A stretch of DNA of 55,940 nt, taken from the IMG/VR virus record IMGVR_UViG_3300009184_005738, positions 1 through 55,940 of that record. One strand, written 5' to 3'. The notes beneath the pieces were generated by a model. It saw only the letters and a list, made by a program, of their open reading frames with translations. It did not search any database and was not told the DNA's origin. Every line of letters begins with the position of its first letter. Positions within the stretch are counted from its first letter, which is position 1. The DNA comes from a virus. Shown here in pieces: positions 1-9,098 of this stretch. The translations under genes and the position numbers were made by a program.

Positions 1-105
1 AACAGCAGAAGCTTTTATTATTTTAAATGCCCAGGGTGCAAGTTGTCCGGTAAGTGGCTAGATCTAGCAAGAGGCTATTTTGAGTATAGAAAACGAACGT
101 CTTGA
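1..105 (+). CDS. 3' end of a CDS with a CPGC metal-binding pair (partial)
   Basis: The frame is open from the first base to a TGA at 103-105, so only the last 34 residues are visible. They contain CPGCK, which could be half of a zinc ribbon, followed by a basic tail. The downstream gene is a primase, so this may belong to the same replication group. The product cannot be named from this fragment. Confidence 0.5.
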   Translation, partial: NSRSFYYFKCPGCKLSGKWLDLARGYFEYRKRTS

Positions 106-256
106 AAAAAGAAATTGGCTTATTAATAATTTCCAATTAATATTTAACCAAGGATCTTATTACAGGTCACACAAGGAAATGTTTAAGCTGAAAAAGCAAG
201 TTTTATTTAACATCAACGAAGAACAGGGTAGCGTGGCAATAGATGAGACTTCCTGA
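80..256 (+). CDS. Small charged protein, TTG start (hypothetical)
   Basis: A 58-codon frame begins at TTG 80 behind AAGAGG at about 69-74 and overlaps both neighbours (by 26 nt and 14 nt), as the other genes of this operon do. The product is rich in Lys, Glu and Asn with no recognised domain. An internal ATG at 179 is the alternative start. Confidence is limited by its length and the non-ATG start. Confidence 0.4.
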   Translation: MSIENERLEKRNWLINNFQLIFNQGSYYRSHKEMFKLKKQVLFNINEEQGSVAIDETS

Positions 257-1445
257 TTCGGGAGATAAGTACACTAACCAATGGAAATACGTAGAGGTCG
301 CCAGGTATGTTGCGAATCTGAGTAGAGTTATTAGAGATAAGAAAAACGACAAACCTGTTTTCTATGAGTTCAATAATATGCACGAGTATTCAGAGCTTCA
401 TGAAAACCAGGGTATATACACGTCCGTATTCCAATATAACAAACCAAGTATAGACAATAGCATAAGACTAGGCTCCTTGTACTTTGACTTAGATTCTTCC
501 GATCTTGATGCTTCTCACACTGAGGTTAAGAATCTTTACTCTTACTTTAAGGAGTTTATGCCCGAAAATTCCATCAGGGTATACTTCACTGGGTTTAAGG
601 GTTTTCACATAGAGCTGGAAGCGCTAACCCTAGGTATCACGCCGAGCAACTCACTACATGAAGTTTTTAGGTACATAGCTAATCACCTTAAGTCTGAGAT
701 GAGTTTAGAGACAATTGATTTTGCTGTATACGATCTAAGGCGGATGTGGAGATTGCCTGGATCTATGCATCAAAAAACGGGACTATACAAAAACGATTTG
801 TCCTCGGACGAAGGCTTAATATTTGGAAGTCTTTCAGACATAAAGAAATACTGCCAGGAGCCTAGGCCAATCCAGGTGCCGGAGCAAGAGTTCAGCCTGA
901 AGTCTAATGAGTGGTATAGGAACTTCATATATAAGCGGGAAGAAGAAAAGCAAGGAAACAAATATACGCAGGAGTATCTGCTTGAAAGATTTAGGAAGCA
1001 GGGAACGTCCGTCCTTAAGACGATTGAGCAAGAAAAGATGTTTGATCCACATAGGCTTTTTGACAGCTGCCCATCAATAATGAGGATTTGGGGAAAGGCG
1101 GAAAAAGAAAAACACCTTGAGCATGAAGAGAGATTATTCCTCTGTTCATTACTAACATACTCAGATGATGCACTGTTCTACTTGCACGAGATACTGAAAA
1201 ACTGCTCTGATTACAACTTCGAGAAGTCCCAAGCACACATAGACGATTGGATCAAGAGGAGAGAGATAGGTATTGGTGGTAGACCCTATACGTGCGAAAG
1301 GGCCAACTCTGTAGGTATTGGGTGTGGAAACTGCGATTTAGAGAAAAAAAAGAAATGGGTTAAAGTAGGGGACTCATTCATAGAAACTGACGAGGAATCT
1401 TCCCCGTCTCCTATACGGTTCGCTTATAGAAAGGCCGCAGATTGA
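243..1445 (+). CDS. Archaeo-eukaryotic-type primase with PriL-like Fe-S domain
   Basis: This 400-residue protein should make the primers used by the DNA polymerase encoded downstream. The N-terminal half has the three AEP/PriS motifs: the metal-binding DLD at residues 82-84 after YF, the GFKGFH motif at 117-122, and a basic RLPGSMHQK motif at 170-178. The C-terminal part has four cysteines (276, 351, 361, 364) around a helical segment with HLEHEERL, which matches the layout of the [4Fe-4S] domain of the primase large subunit. It therefore looks like a PriS catalytic core and a PriL-type C-terminus in one chain. A primase-polymerase role is also possible. The gene overlaps the next one by a single base at TGATG. 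Confidence 0.8.
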   Translation: MRLPDSGDKYTNQWKYVEVARYVANLSRVIRDKKNDKPVFYEFNNMHEYSELHENQGIYTSVFQYNKPSIDNSIRLGSLYFDLDSSDLDASHTEVKNLYSYFKEFMPENSIRVYFTGFKGFHIELEALTLGITPSNSLHEVFRYIANHLKSEMSLETIDFAVYDLRRMWRLPGSMHQKTGLYKNDLSSDEGLIFGSLSDIKKYCQEPRPIQVPEQEFSLKSNEWYRNFIYKREEEKQGNKYTQEYLLERFRKQGTSVLKTIEQEKMFDPHRLFDSCPSIMRIWGKAEKEKHLEHEERLFLCSLLTYSDDALFYLHEILKNCSDYNFEKSQAHIDDWIKRREIGIGGRPYTCERANSVGIGCGNCDLEKKKKWVKVGDSFIETDEESSPSPIRFAYRKAAD

Positions 1446-1657
1446 TGGCTCAACAAGAAGATTATATACATGGTTTTTGTACAGACTGTAGAAACAAAGT
1501 GTCCGATAAATGGATGATGAATAGCCCATTTGCTCAAGGGGGAAAACCCCCTGCCTGTCCCGTTTGCGGCGGTGTCGTTGCAGTTATGGACTCAAGAAAA
1601 GCAAAGAAGGAAATAGATAAGGCGCAAAGACAGAGAGGAATACCGGTGGTCGACTAA
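1445..1657 (+). CDS. Small zinc-ribbon protein
   Basis: This 70-residue protein has CTDC and CPVC pairs about 25 residues apart, typical of a one-zinc ribbon, followed by a highly basic helical tail. ATG 1445 is chosen over TTG 1442 because it overlaps the primase stop as TGATG, a coupling used repeatedly here. Its place between primase and polymerase genes suggests nucleic-acid binding, but this is inference. Confidence 0.7.
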   Translation: MAQQEDYIHGFCTDCRNKVSDKWMMNSPFAQGGKPPACPVCGGVVAVMDSRKAKKEIDKAQRQRGIPVVD

Positions 1658-1869
1658 TGCCGAAATATGACTTTAAGTGCATAAAATGTGGTAAGATAGA
1701 AGAATCCACCGTCAACTCACCAAGCCCAGCTTGTGATTGCTCTGGAACAAGTTTGGAAATGAAAAGGATCTACGCTTTTGCTGGATCAGTATTAAAAGGC
1801 TCCGGTTGGTATTCCGTAGATAGGCGGAAGACCGATGGTGGCACTATAGGGATAGAAGACCCAACATAA
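1657..1869 (+). CDS. FmdB-type zinc-ribbon protein
   Basis: The 70-residue protein begins MPKYDFKCIKCG and carries a second Cys pair at 26 and 28. KGSGWY at 47-52 followed by SVD matches the signature that ends the FmdB regulatory-protein family. Such proteins are common in actinobacteria and their phages, and their exact role is not well known. The start overlaps the previous stop as TAATG. Confidence 0.75.
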   Translation: MPKYDFKCIKCGKIEESTVNSPSPACDCSGTSLEMKRIYAFAGSVLKGSGWYSVDRRKTDGGTIGIEDPT

Positions 1870-1880
1870 AGAGAGAGCAA

Positions 1881-4800
1881 GTGAAAAACTGGTGTAACCT
1901 ACACGTCCATACGACATTCTCAATGTTGGATGGGCACGGTAAGGTTGATAAGTATGCGGAGCGTGCAGCAGAATTGGGCATGACCGCATTAGCCCAAACA
2001 GATCATGGCAACGTGCATGGCTGGTTAGATTTCTACGAGGCTTGCAAGAAGGTGGATATTAAGCCCATATTGGGGCTTGAGGCATATCAGGCTAGGAAAT
2101 CTAGGTTCGATAGGGACCCGGAAGAGAGGTCTGGACCAGCACAGAACGAGTGGGACCAAAGAGGCCCATACCACTTAACGGTTCTAGCTAGTAACAAAGT
2201 GGGTTACAAGAACTTAATTAAGTTATCTTCTAAGGCTTACACCGAAGGTTTCTATGTAAAACCTAGGATTGACCACCAACTGGTGTCACAGTATAGCGAT
2301 GGTCTCATAGTCTTATCGGGCTGCCTAAACGGCGAGTTGCAGCAAGCTTTGCTGCGTGGCGATTATGCTAAGGCGTTAAAGCACGCATCGACTATGCAAG
2401 ACATTGTCGGTAAAGAAAATTACTTTGTAGAGATACAAGACCATGGGCTGGCAGAGCAGAAGAGCGTAAAGCAGCAGACGTTAGAAATCGCTAAAGCTAT
2501 AGGGGCTAAAGTGGTAGTTACAGGTGACTGCCACTACGTCAACAAAGCCGATGCCCACTACCATGACGTAATGCTTTGTTCTGGAACTAAGTCTTTGATG
2601 GACCAAGAAAATAGGTTCAGGTTTAGTGGGGATGAGTTTTATCTCAAGTCCTATGCGGAAATGGAATCTACATTCGAGCCGGAATGGTTAGAAAACACAC
2701 TGCTTGTCGCCGAAATGGTGAACATAGAGTTGGAGTTTAATGAATTCCATTTCCCCGAGTTCCCAGATGTCCCCAAAGATATTTCCGTCGAAGACCACCT
2801 GGAAGAGTTGGTCTGGGATGGCATTAGAAATAGGTATGGTGACCCTATCCCAAGTGAAGTAATAGCTAGGACAACTCACGAGCTCGGGGTTGTAAATAGA
2901 ATGGGGTTCCCTCACTACTTTCTCGTGGTTTCCGACATCGTTAGGTGGGCTAAGGAAAACGATATACGGGTTGGTTGGGGTAGGGGATCTGCGGCCGGCT
3001 CAATCCTTTCCTATGCATTGGAGATTACAAATTTAGATCCGCTAAAGTTCGGATTGCTCTTCGAGAGATTTCTAGTAGAAGGAAGAAAGTCGATGCCTGA
3101 TATCGACTTAGATTTTGATGACAGGTACAGAGACAAGGTCATAGAGTATGTAAGAAACCGTTACGGCAATGACCACGTGGCGCACATCTGCACATTTGGT
3201 ACTGTCGGAGCTAGGAGTGCAATTAGAGACACCACTAGAGTACTTGGCTACGAGTACAAGGTGGGGGACGACTTGGCTAAGCTTGTTCCTCCTGATGTTC
3301 TGGGCGTAGCAAAATCCCTTGATGAAGCGCTTAAGTCACCCGAGATGCTGAAAAAGTATGAATCAGATCCAGACGCTAAGATTATCATGGATACAGCAAA
3401 AGGCATAGAGGGCATACACAGGCAAACCGGAATACACGCTGCTGGAGTAGTGATCTCTAGAAAACCTTTGATCGAATACATACCAGTTATGCAAAAAGGA
3501 GAAAATGCTCCAGTTGTTACCCAATGGGACATGAATCGCGTAGAGCAAAACGGACTACTTAAGATTGACTTCCTAGGCTTAAGAAACCTAGGTGTTGTTG
3601 ATATGGCCGAAAAGCTAATCAACGAAAGGCATGGTACATCTGTAGATTGCTACAACCTACCACTGGACGACGAAGGCGTGTACAAATATCTTAGTAAAGG
3701 TAATTCTATGGGTATATTCCAGGTTGAATCTAGGGGCATGAGAGACATGATGCTATCTATGCGCCCAGATAGGATCGAAGATATAATGGGTCTCATATCC
3801 CTCTACAGACCGGGGCCCCTAGGTTCTGGTATGGATAAGATATATATCGACAGGAAGCACGGCCGAAAAAATTCCCAGGTTCCCCACCCTAAGCTAGAGG
3901 ATGTTCTCCAGAAGTCTCGTGGGGTAATGCTCTATCAGGAGGATGTTATAAATGTTGCTAGGGTCTTAGCCAACTTTAGTGCTTCGGAAGCCGACGACCT
4001 GCGTAAGGTCATAGGTAAGAAGCAGATGGACAAGGTACATCTATTTAGGGATAAGTTTGTAGACGGCTGCAAAAAGCATAGCGATGTAGATAGTCATCTT
4101 GCGAATAAGATATATTCCGATATAGAGTATTTTGCAGGGTATGGCTTCAATAAAGCTCACGCAGCATCCTATGCTGTGCTGTCTTACATTACAGCTTGGC
4201 TCAAGTACTACTACCCGTTGGAGTATATGACAGCTCTACTGACCTCTGTGGCCACGAATAAGGACAAGCTATCCCCATACCTCAACGAGTGCAGGAAAAT
4301 GTCCATTAACGTCTTGCCTCCCTCTATGAAAGATTCATCTTCGGACTTCACTATATCGGATGAGGATGAAATTATCTTTGGCTTTTCCGCTATAGATGGC
4401 ATTGGAGAGTCAAAGGTGCAGGAGATGCTAGCCAATAGGGGATCATCTAATATATGGGAATTCTTAAGGACTTGCGAGTCCGGGGTTATTAATAGGGCTA
4501 CCCTAGAGCACCTGATCAAGTCGGGAGCTTTCGATGAACTATCTCCTGGTAGCAAAAAAATAAATCGTTCAGATAAGCTTAACATTCTTGAGATGGAAAA
4601 GGATGAGTTAGGCCTATACGTGACAGACCACCCATTGCTTGGTATCTGGGATTTTATTACACCAAAGATTTCGTGTGAGATCGAAGACTTGAAAAATGTC
4701 TCAGAAGGAGAACTAGTCACCATAGGCGGAATCGTAGCAAAGAAGCAGTCAATAATCACTAAAGCCAATAAACAGATGTACCGTTTACAGGTAGATGACG

Positions 4801-5207
4801 TAACGACTACAGCCGAAGTGGTTGTTTTTCCTAAGTACTCATCAAAGATAAGCGAGCACGATATAGAGTCGGGGTCTCTGGTGACAGTATCGGGGAACGT
4901 AGCGTTTGAGGGTGATGAGGAAAACCTAATTATTAAGATATTATTAACAGATATAGAAAAACTCGATATATCTATATTGCATGGGGGTAAACCAATCAGG
5001 TTGAAGGCCGCTCATAAACCTTCCTATGGTCAGGTATCGAAGATTTATGGTATAATATCCAATGTGTCTGGTGATTCTCCCGTTTATTTAGAGTTTCCTG
5101 ATGGTAGCAACACAATGACTATGAAGTTCAACAACAGCACTTCCGACAGGATTGAAGAAGAGCTGCAACAGATAATACAGATTTTCGAACTTGAAAGAGA
5201 GCTTTGA
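1881..5207 (+). CDS. dnaE: DNA polymerase III alpha subunit (DnaE)
   Basis: This is a full-length C-family replicative polymerase of 1108 residues (E. coli DnaE has 1160). The PHP domain keeps all nine metal ligands expected from actinobacterial DnaE1: H8, H10, D17, H42, E67, H98, C148, D216 and H218. It should therefore have built-in 3'-5' proofreading. The palm has the DIDLDFD motif (D409 and D411 are the likely metal-binding pair) and KIDFLGLRNL for the third carboxylate. GWGRGSAAGS near 365-374 and a C-terminal OB fold follow. The start is GTG with GAGAG a few bases upstream. No clamp or clamp loader is visible here, so they lie elsewhere or come from the host. Confidence 0.97.
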   Translation: MKNWCNLHVHTTFSMLDGHGKVDKYAERAAELGMTALAQTDHGNVHGWLDFYEACKKVDIKPILGLEAYQARKSRFDRDPEERSGPAQNEWDQRGPYHLTVLASNKVGYKNLIKLSSKAYTEGFYVKPRIDHQLVSQYSDGLIVLSGCLNGELQQALLRGDYAKALKHASTMQDIVGKENYFVEIQDHGLAEQKSVKQQTLEIAKAIGAKVVVTGDCHYVNKADAHYHDVMLCSGTKSLMDQENRFRFSGDEFYLKSYAEMESTFEPEWLENTLLVAEMVNIELEFNEFHFPEFPDVPKDISVEDHLEELVWDGIRNRYGDPIPSEVIARTTHELGVVNRMGFPHYFLVVSDIVRWAKENDIRVGWGRGSAAGSILSYALEITNLDPLKFGLLFERFLVEGRKSMPDIDLDFDDRYRDKVIEYVRNRYGNDHVAHICTFGTVGARSAIRDTTRVLGYEYKVGDDLAKLVPPDVLGVAKSLDEALKSPEMLKKYESDPDAKIIMDTAKGIEGIHRQTGIHAAGVVISRKPLIEYIPVMQKGENAPVVTQWDMNRVEQNGLLKIDFLGLRNLGVVDMAEKLINERHGTSVDCYNLPLDDEGVYKYLSKGNSMGIFQVESRGMRDMMLSMRPDRIEDIMGLISLYRPGPLGSGMDKIYIDRKHGRKNSQVPHPKLEDVLQKSRGVMLYQEDVINVARVLANFSASEADDLRKVIGKKQMDKVHLFRDKFVDGCKKHSDVDSHLANKIYSDIEYFAGYGFNKAHAASYAVLSYITAWLKYYYPLEYMTALLTSVATNKDKLSPYLNECRKMSINVLPPSMKDSSSDFTISDEDEIIFGFSAIDGIGESKVQEMLANRGSSNIWEFLRTCESGVINRATLEHLIKSGAFDELSPGSKKINRSDKLNILEMEKDELGLYVTDHPLLGIWDFITPKISCEIEDLKNVSEGELVTIGGIVAKKQSIITKANKQMYRLQVDDVTTTAEVVVFPKYSSKISEHDIESGSLVTVSGNVAFEGDEENLIIKILLTDIEKLDISILHGGKPIRLKAAHKPSYGQVSKIYGIISNVSGDSPVYLEFPDGSNTMTMKFNNSTSDRIEEELQQIIQIFELEREL

Positions 5208-5620
5208 TGGAGTATTTAGCGCCGAAAGGGACTTATAGAGACCCTTTCGCAAAGAGCTGCTGGAAGACATGCGGATCATGCGGCAGGTGTTCCAATAAGG
5301 GAACTAGACCCGAATGCCGAAGCTGTAGCGGTAGGGTCGATGAATATGGGCAAAAAGTGCCTCATGTTGACGATTTGTGTAGGTGTGCGGAGGGTATTCT
5401 CCAGCTGGTCAATAAAGAGGGTAAGATGTATCAGGTAAGAATGCCGAATGACCCCTTCAAAGGCAAGGTTACTCACGAGGGCAAAACGGAAGACGAAAGG
5501 GATTACGAATCCTATCTTAGCGAGCAGAGGGAGATTAGGGATGATCCCACCTGGGATGCGGTCACATTTGATGACGGCAGTAGCGCACAGGACTGGTCTA
5601 ATTCTGGGAGAATAATTTGA
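5207..5620 (+). CDS. Cys-rich protein (hypothetical)
   Basis: The 137-residue product has about eight Cys in its first 70 residues (CWKTCGSCGRC, CRSC, CRC), enough for two metal sites, and then an acidic, hydrophilic tail. It is coupled to dnaE through TGATG and to the next gene through TTTGATGA. I do not recognise the family. A DNA- or polymerase-binding accessory is a guess from context. Confidence 0.65.
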   Translation: MEYLAPKGTYRDPFAKSCWKTCGSCGRCSNKGTRPECRSCSGRVDEYGQKVPHVDDLCRCAEGILQLVNKEGKMYQVRMPNDPFKGKVTHEGKTEDERDYESYLSEQREIRDDPTWDAVTFDDGSSAQDWSNSGRII

Positions 5621-5802
5621 TGATAAAAGAATTGTACCAGAACAATAGGATTACAATTGAGTCAAGAACTTATAAAACTGGCCATGTAGAGTACTGGGTG
5701 CAGGCTGGTCAAGCTGGCATATTTGTTGATAGTGACGATTTGGCAGACCTTAACGAACTGTTGTCTGCCCTACTAGAAGAATTGAGTCAAAATGAACATT
5801 GA
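5620..5802 (+). CDS. Small hypothetical protein
   Basis: This 60-residue protein has alternating hydrophobic residues followed by an acidic amphipathic helix (LADLNELLSALLEEL). ATG 5620 overlaps the previous stop and its own stop overlaps the next small gene. It lacks known motifs, so only its operon position between dnaE and a peptidase gene can be stated. Confidence 0.55.
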   Translation: MIKELYQNNRITIESRTYKTGHVEYWVQAGQAGIFVDSDDLADLNELLSALLEELSQNEH

Positions 5803-5932
5803 AGATGACTTCATGGAGATTGGCGAAACAGGCCTAATACCTATTGGTGAAGGTCTTTTTTGGGACAAGGTAAACAATTGCATAGTAGACCTACACGAGG
5901 GAGATGATGATGGCTTACCGGAAGATGCCTAA
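5792..5932 (+). CDS. 46-residue acidic microprotein
   Basis: ATG 5792 opens 46 codons ending at TAA 5932. It overlaps the upstream gene by 11 nt and the downstream gene by 29 nt, so it fills the only gap in this operon. The product is acidic (runs of Asp/Glu) with a single Cys. The gapless overlap pattern is the main evidence that it is expressed. Confidence 0.5.
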   Translation: MNIEDDFMEIGETGLIPIGEGLFWDKVNNCIVDLHEGDDDGLPEDA

Positions 5933-6266
5933 AGAGGTAACTGTTGGACCTTACACGTTTCAAATTAAGGGTGACAAAGTATCGATGGATGCAGCAAAAG
6001 TAAAGTTTGAGTGTCTAGAGGCTATTGGTTTTACATCTACTCACGAGCAATGTATCTATATAGATCCTGATCTCAATGAAGATATGCGTTCTGAGGTCTT
6101 ATTGCATGAGATAATGCATACTATTTGTGAAGCCACGGGAATAAATTCCTCTTTTGAAGAAAAAGAAGAAGAGCAGTTTATAGCAACAGTATCACCAACG
6201 CTGCTGGATACACTTAGAAGGAATGAAGCTGTTCTGTCATACCTGCTTGGAGATGTTATAGAATGA
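5904..6266 (+). CDS. HExxH zinc metallopeptidase-like protein
   Basis: The 120-residue protein has HEIMH at residues 68-72, preceded by a hydrophobic strand and LL, as in short zincin-like peptidases (SprT/ImmA type) found in many phages. A downstream cluster of Glu could supply the third ligand. There are three consecutive ATGs (5904, 5907, 5910). GAGGGAG ends directly before the first, so the second or third gives better spacing. The substrate is unknown. The 3' end overlaps the nuclease gene by ATGA. Confidence 0.7.
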   Translation: MMMAYRKMPKEVTVGPYTFQIKGDKVSMDAAKVKFECLEAIGFTSTHEQCIYIDPDLNEDMRSEVLLHEIMHTICEATGINSSFEEKEEEQFIATVSPTLLDTLRRNEAVLSYLLGDVIE

Positions 6267-7051
6267 AGGTTAGATCGGTAGAGGAACTATCGGATCTGGA
6301 AAAGCTATCATTAATACCGGTTAGCTACTCTAGGCTCAATACATTAAGCATGTGCGAGGCTAAGTACTTTTTCTCGTATATTCTTAAGGAGCCGCAAATT
6401 TTCGGACCTGCGGCAACATTGGGCAATATAATACATAAGGTATTAGAAGAAAAGTTGGAACCAGATAAAGCTATTGGTAGAGAGGATCTAGAATCCTTCG
6501 TACAGGAATACCACAATCAAATACCTAATTACGATCCTAAATCTGAAATCCCAGAAAATCTATTGATCGATGGAGAGAATATGCTGATGCAGTTTCTCGA
6601 TAGGCACGATGGTGAATCGTTTGAGATAGAAGACAAGGAACGTGGCTTTTCTATAGTCATAGGAAATGCGCTAGTAAACGGTTACATTGACCGTGTAGAT
6701 ATTGTGGGCGATACCCTTTATATTGTCGATTACAAGTCTGGCAAGCGCGAAGAAGCACAAAAGAACATACATAAAAATATACAACTCGGCATATATGCTT
6801 TAGCCATGAAGAAGGCATACCCAGATAAGCAAATTCATGCTTCACTTTACTATTTGCGTTCGGGCAAGCAAAAAGGCCATCTCTTTACAGATGATGACCT
6901 TTTTGAGATAGAGGTTCTTATAATAGGGCTTATCGATAAGTTGATCAATAAGAACAACTTCTCTTACACCCCTAATTCTTTTATCTGCTCGTTTTGTGAT
7001 TACGCCCAGAATGGGGTATGTCACGTTGGAGCAAAAAGAAATCGTCGTTAG
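6263..7051 (+). CDS. PD-(D/E)XK nuclease with Fe-S cysteines (Cas4/RecB-like)
   Basis: This 262-residue protein has the RecB-type nuclease core: H58 in GNIIHK, D143 in GYIDRVD, D156-Y-K158 in IVDYKSGK, and Q174/Y178 in QLGIYAL. One Cys lies near the N-terminus (C31) and three near the C-terminus (C242, C245, C253). This is the arrangement that holds a [4Fe-4S] cluster in Cas4, AddB and Dna2-type nucleases. It probably resects or processes ssDNA ends during phage replication or recombination. No cas1, cas2 or CRISPR array is nearby, so a CRISPR role is unlikely. Confidence 0.85.
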   Translation: MKVRSVEELSDLEKLSLIPVSYSRLNTLSMCEAKYFFSYILKEPQIFGPAATLGNIIHKVLEEKLEPDKAIGREDLESFVQEYHNQIPNYDPKSEIPENLLIDGENMLMQFLDRHDGESFEIEDKERGFSIVIGNALVNGYIDRVDIVGDTLYIVDYKSGKREEAQKNIHKNIQLGIYALAMKKAYPDKQIHASLYYLRSGKQKGHLFTDDDLFEIEVLIIGLIDKLINKNNFSYTPNSFICSFCDYAQNGVCHVGAKRNRR

Positions 7052-7212
7052 AAGGATGCTCCTTCAAAGCTTACGCTTTCCATAACTTCGACTGGGTCAA
7101 TGTCTACGTGTGAGAGTTCGTAGGCTTCCCCGGCTGGGGTTCCATAGTCTACTAGTTCACAGAAGATGCTGTCTTTTACTGACTGGATGAGTTTTTCGTT
7201 TAATGTGTTCAT
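7048..7212 (-). CDS. Small hypothetical protein opposing the + operon
   Basis: This 54-residue frame starts at the only ATG (7212) and has ordinary, non-repetitive amino-acid composition with an acidic C-terminus. Its stop overlaps the stop of the + strand nuclease gene as TTAG, the same arrangement as the convergent pair at 11981-11984. The Shine-Dalgarno sequence is weak. It lies in the only sizeable gap of the + strand operon (7052-7301). Confidence 0.4.
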   Translation of the reverse strand: MNTLNEKLIQSVKDSIFCELVDYGTPAGEAYELSHVDIDPVEVMESVSFEGASF

Positions 7213-7301
7213 GTGGGGTAGATTACCATTCTGTTCTTGTGATTTCAACTTTTGTTGATTTTTTTTGTTTTTTCCTATAGAATTGTATTGATAGGAGTTT
7301 C

Positions 7302-8213
7302 ATGGGAGAAAATTGGTCCCCCGTAGAAGATACTTTCCTCTTAGAGAACGCATCTAGGCTTTCTTACGAGGAGTTGTCATTATACTTAGGGAAAACAGAC
7401 AAGTCAATTCGTGAGAGAAGTTTCTCTCTAGGCTGCCACTCGCAGGTCTCGGGTAACCAAAAGGTTCATCGGGTCTGTAGGTACGCCGAATGTAGGAGAC
7501 TGTACAGGGTTAGGTATTCACTGTATAAGAAGCAAAAAAAGTTATTCTGCTCTCAAGAATGCGAAGATTTATACTCGGTTCTTTTTTACCCAACACGACA
7601 AGAAATTGAAAGTAAGATATCCTCTGATCTAAGTTTCGAAGAGATTTGCAAATCATTCAAGCTAATGCCCGGGGTCCTGTATGACTTGTATCTTGATTAC
7701 AATCTTCCTGGTAGAGATAGTTCTATAGAGAAAATTTTAATTCAAGATAAGGCAAAAGAACTTAAAAGAGATAAACTAGTCAAGCAAACTGGTGGTACCC
7801 CAATGAATAAGTTTAGAGGCGGCTACAAGCCATGCCTAGGAGTTTCGGTGCGTAGTGGATGGGAGAACAATGTTCTTCTATGGCTCAACGAAAAAAAGAT
7901 TAAGTGGGATTACGAACCAAAATCATTCTATTTTGAAGAAGTTAAGCGCGGGACAAAAGGATACATACCAGACATATGGCTAGAAAAAGAGCAAGTGTGG
8001 ATAGAAGTAAAGGGCTACATGTCGTCAGTTGATAAAACTAAGATTAAGAGGTTTAAGAAATACTATCCAGAAGAATTCCAAAAGCTGCAAGCAATAACTA
8101 AAAATGATAAAGTAGATAGTACAAAGTTTTTTAAAGATTTCGGTGTGCCAGTATACGCCTATTATGATGATATAGCGGAAGCGTACGCACACCTACCTAA
8201 CTGGATAAGATAG
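7302..8213 (+). CDS. Endonuclease: Myb/SANT-like HTH, zinc site, PD-(D/E)XK domain
   Basis: The 303-residue protein begins with a SANT/Myb-like helical repeat (residues 3-48, WSPVEDTFLLENA). A four-Cys site follows (59, 64, 83, 87). The C-terminal nuclease core has E188 in SGWENN, D224 in YIPDIW and E235-V-K237 in WIEVKG. This last part resembles T7 endonuclease I-type or Vsr-type phage nucleases. It could resolve recombination intermediates or act as a homing endonuclease. It stands at the start of a new group with the sigma-like gene. Confidence 0.75.
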   Translation: MGENWSPVEDTFLLENASRLSYEELSLYLGKTDKSIRERSFSLGCHSQVSGNQKVHRVCRYAECRRLYRVRYSLYKKQKKLFCSQECEDLYSVLFYPTRQEIESKISSDLSFEEICKSFKLMPGVLYDLYLDYNLPGRDSSIEKILIQDKAKELKRDKLVKQTGGTPMNKFRGGYKPCLGVSVRSGWENNVLLWLNEKKIKWDYEPKSFYFEEVKRGTKGYIPDIWLEKEQVWIEVKGYMSSVDKTKIKRFKKYYPEEFQKLQAITKNDKVDSTKFFKDFGVPVYAYYDDIAEAYAHLPNWIR

Positions 8214-8219
8214 AGGATT

Positions 8220-9077
8220 ATGCCTAGAACTAAGTCTAAAATAAAAAAAGATGTATCAAGCCAGTACTATATTCTATCTGAAGAAGAGATACAAGGATTA
8301 ATATCGAAAGCTAAAGCTGGTGATGGTTTTTCTCAGATTGAACTTCTCAAAATCTTTGAACCATTCCTTAATAAATACGTAAACTTACTCCACTATGGTA
8401 GGTACAAGCTCTCTGATTACGATATAAGACAATTCATAAACTTATTTGTTCCAGATAAAACTGTAGGCTTTTACCTAAAGAGAAATAAGCTTAACTCGAC
8501 AGGTTCAGCTAAAGTTCAGGAAACCATGCAAGGCATAAGATACATGGTGGAGAGGTACGGAGATGAAGAGGATACTCGCCAGACTGTCAACTTAGCATTC
8601 CTTCAATGCCTGATGAACTATAAGAGGACTGAATCAAAAGCTGGCGGTTATGTTCCATTTAGCGGATACATATACAGCTACTTTTATTTCATCTTAAGTA
8701 AGCATGTAAAGGTTTTCTTAATTGATCAGCTTGGTAGAAAAACATTTCCATTGATAAGCGATGATGATTTTGGGGATTCAGATTCCGAGGATAAGCCACA
8801 GGGCTTTACTGCACCTCCGGAACCTTCCGTAGAAGATCTTTTTGGTCCTGAAGTAATAGATGAGTTTTGGGTGGCTGGTGATACAACTATATTCCCATTT
8901 GATAGGTTAACCATTCAGGAGCGCCAGCTGGTAAAATGGCGATTTGTTGATGGATATAAATCTAGTGAAATAGCCCAAAGAATAACAGAACACCCTAATA
9001 CAGTAAGAGAACATTTCAACAAGATTCGTTTAAAGTTGATGGAAATTTTGATGGAAGATGACCTTGTTGGCCGGTGA
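8220..9077 (+). CDS. Sigma-70-like RNA polymerase factor
   Basis: The C-terminal part of this 285-residue protein (about 228-275) reads LTIQERQLVKWRF...SSEIAQRI...NTVREHFNKIRLKL, which is a sigma region 4 helix-turn-helix. The N-terminal half has a region 2-like helical segment with aromatic residues. A long acidic insertion (about 180-205) is unusual. It probably directs host RNA polymerase to late phage promoters, since tail and lysis genes follow directly. I see no obvious anti-sigma partner. Confidence 0.8.
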   Translation: MPRTKSKIKKDVSSQYYILSEEEIQGLISKAKAGDGFSQIELLKIFEPFLNKYVNLLHYGRYKLSDYDIRQFINLFVPDKTVGFYLKRNKLNSTGSAKVQETMQGIRYMVERYGDEEDTRQTVNLAFLQCLMNYKRTESKAGGYVPFSGYIYSYFYFILSKHVKVFLIDQLGRKTFPLISDDDFGDSDSEDKPQGFTAPPEPSVEDLFGPEVIDEFWVAGDTTIFPFDRLTIQERQLVKWRFVDGYKSSEIAQRITEHPNTVREHFNKIRLKLMEILMEDDLVGR

Positions 9078-9098
9078 AATAATGATATGGAGATTACT

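Noticed and set aside
6263-7051. Evidence for a phage CRISPR-Cas system
   Set aside because: Only the Cas4-like fold is present; no repeats, cas1 or cas2 were seen.
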